Shown: positions 32,626-33,016 of the stretch, in pieces
How the letters are laid out: every line of letters starts with the position of its first letter
How positions within the stretch are numbered: the first letter of the stretch is position 1
NCBI GenBank assembly: GCA_021324445.1
Contig: JAJPJC010000068.1
Span: forward strand, 1-33,016
Length of the DNA stretch: 33,016 bases
DNA from: Isosphaeraceae bacterium
GTDB lineage: Bacteria > Planctomycetota > Planctomycetia > Isosphaerales > Isosphaeraceae
Direction: 5' to 3'
Made by a program: the position numbers and the translations under genes
Notes under the pieces: model-generated
Database searches by the model: none
Told to the model about the DNA's origin: nothing
The model's input: only the letters and a program-made list of their open reading frames with translations

Positions 32626-33016
32626 CAGGTCAGGAGCCCTCCAGCAGCCGTTGGCCCCCGCTCAGACAAAGCTTTCCCTCGCTTGAGGATCTCCGCTTCC
32701 CGGGGAGCGTAAACGTCTGTTGAACCAACTCCTTCTTGGCGTCGTCCATACAGCACAGCTCCTCGATTGCGGATCGTCGCTTCAAGCGAAGCCGGGACGC
32801 GGCTGAAACGATCGAATCGCGCTCGGGTGCTGACGATCACGTCCTTTGAGATACCCAGCCCGCTCAGACAACCATGGGCCCTGACCGCGCGCTGGAGGGG
32901 GTGCTCCTCGCTCTCCGCGACGATCACGAACAGATCATAATCGCTATCCGGCCGCGGTTGTCCCCAGGCGCGCGACCCGAACAGGATGATCTCCTCCGGA
33001 TCGAACTCCTCAACCA
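32625..33016 (-). CDS. MNT-type nucleotidyltransferase (partial at right edge)
   Basis: The 5' end lies beyond the window; 130 codons are visible. The first visible residues are EEFDPEEIILFGSRAWGQ and then RPDSDYDLFVIV, the nucleotidyltransferase signature GSxAxG followed by the DxD metal site. The rest of the small domain follows (GISKDVIVSTRARFDRF, ASLEATIRNRGAVLYG). Proteins of this family usually end just after VLYG, but here the frame runs on for about 40 residues to a stop sharing a base with the Hsp70 start, over a HEPN-like remnant in another frame. MNT proteins act as antitoxins that AMPylate HEPN toxins. The extension is probably not native. Confidence 0.88.
   Translation of the reverse strand, partial: VEEFDPEEIILFGSRAWGQPRPDSDYDLFVIVAESEEHPLQRAVRAHGCLSGLGISKDVIVSTRARFDRFSRVPASLEATIRNRGAVLYGRRQEGVGSTDVYAPREAEILKRGKALSERGPTAAGGLLT
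32630..32749 (-). pseudogene. HEPN toxin remnant (N-terminus only)
   Basis: In a different frame from the nucleotidyltransferase, an ATG at 32749 preceded by GAGGAG at 9 bases opens a 39-codon reading frame starting MDDAKKELVQQ. That beginning, just after the MNT domain's usual end, is typical of HEPN-domain toxins. Further on, KLCLSGGQRLLEGS resembles the loop that precedes the conserved YHxQQAAEK helix, but a TGA at 32630 ends it there and the Hsp70 gene starts five bases later. The catalytic RxxxxH region is lost. Given as a remnant because of the good ribosome site, the position and the partial match; the identity is inferred. Confidence 0.55.

Noticed and set aside
30574..32712. Plus-strand open frame of 712 codons
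   Set aside because: It is antisense to the Hsp70-VWA gene, which is clearly real.

Overview
The window is high-GC bacterial DNA that looks like a planctomycete, most probably of the Isosphaeraceae/Singulisphaera type. This rests on family content: a TIGR02999-type ECF sigma factor co-translated with a WD40 Ser/Thr kinase, a PVC-type dehydrogenase with a Planctomycetes-type CxxCH haem domain, a Ser/Thr kinase fused to a formylglycine-generating-enzyme-like domain, and a secreted serine hydrolase whose N-terminus carries a 'LDPRLL' motif. No rRNA, tRNA or CRISPR array was found. Genes are tightly packed, and seven gene pairs overlap by ATGA.

Layout. 1-9385 is all on the minus strand: the start of a secreted protein cut by the left edge (1-229), an HD-domain hydrolase (335-922), a two-domain glycosyltransferase coupled to a small unknown protein (1109-3042), a 1607-residue kinase/STAND NTPase/FGE-like protein (3134-7957) and a Tat-exported alpha/beta hydrolase (8102-9385). 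A 586-bp divergent intergenic region follows. 9972-19046 is on the plus strand: ECF sigma factor, zinc-ribbon/kinase/14xWD40 protein, PVC dehydrogenase/c-type haem protein and a class-C beta-lactamase-like hydrolase. A DUF72 protein and a tandem SagB-type dehydrogenase (19033-21567) lie on the minus strand.

21799-25596 is an accessory island of small genes: a Phd/YefM antitoxin with an internally deleted RelE/ParE toxin, then on the minus strand VapBC, a Cys-rich zinc protein, a protein with an EVE-like N-terminus and an HNH nuclease domain, and an Nmad3 protein (nucleotide-modification-associated domain 3), plus an orphan antitoxin-like gene. The zinc protein/HNH/Nmad3 set is consecutive, with a 1-base gap and then a 4-base overlap, and the HNH gene is visibly AT-richer than its surroundings. 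It is the best candidate here for an undescribed DNA-modification or defence system.

25643-32625 is a second unusual unit, read on the minus strand: an Hsp70 fused to a von Willebrand A domain, a membrane FHA protein, a second FHA membrane protein, and a secreted/membrane protein with an alpha/alpha-toroid and a VWA domain. The two pairs are translationally coupled but separated by an AT-rich inverted-repeat element built from 7-bp units. At the right edge lies a MNT-type nucleotidyltransferase with a truncated HEPN remnant, directly abutting the Hsp70 start. The region from 21.8 kb to the right end therefore carries pieces of four toxin-antitoxin-like modules, two of them visibly broken, which suggests repeated insertion and decay.
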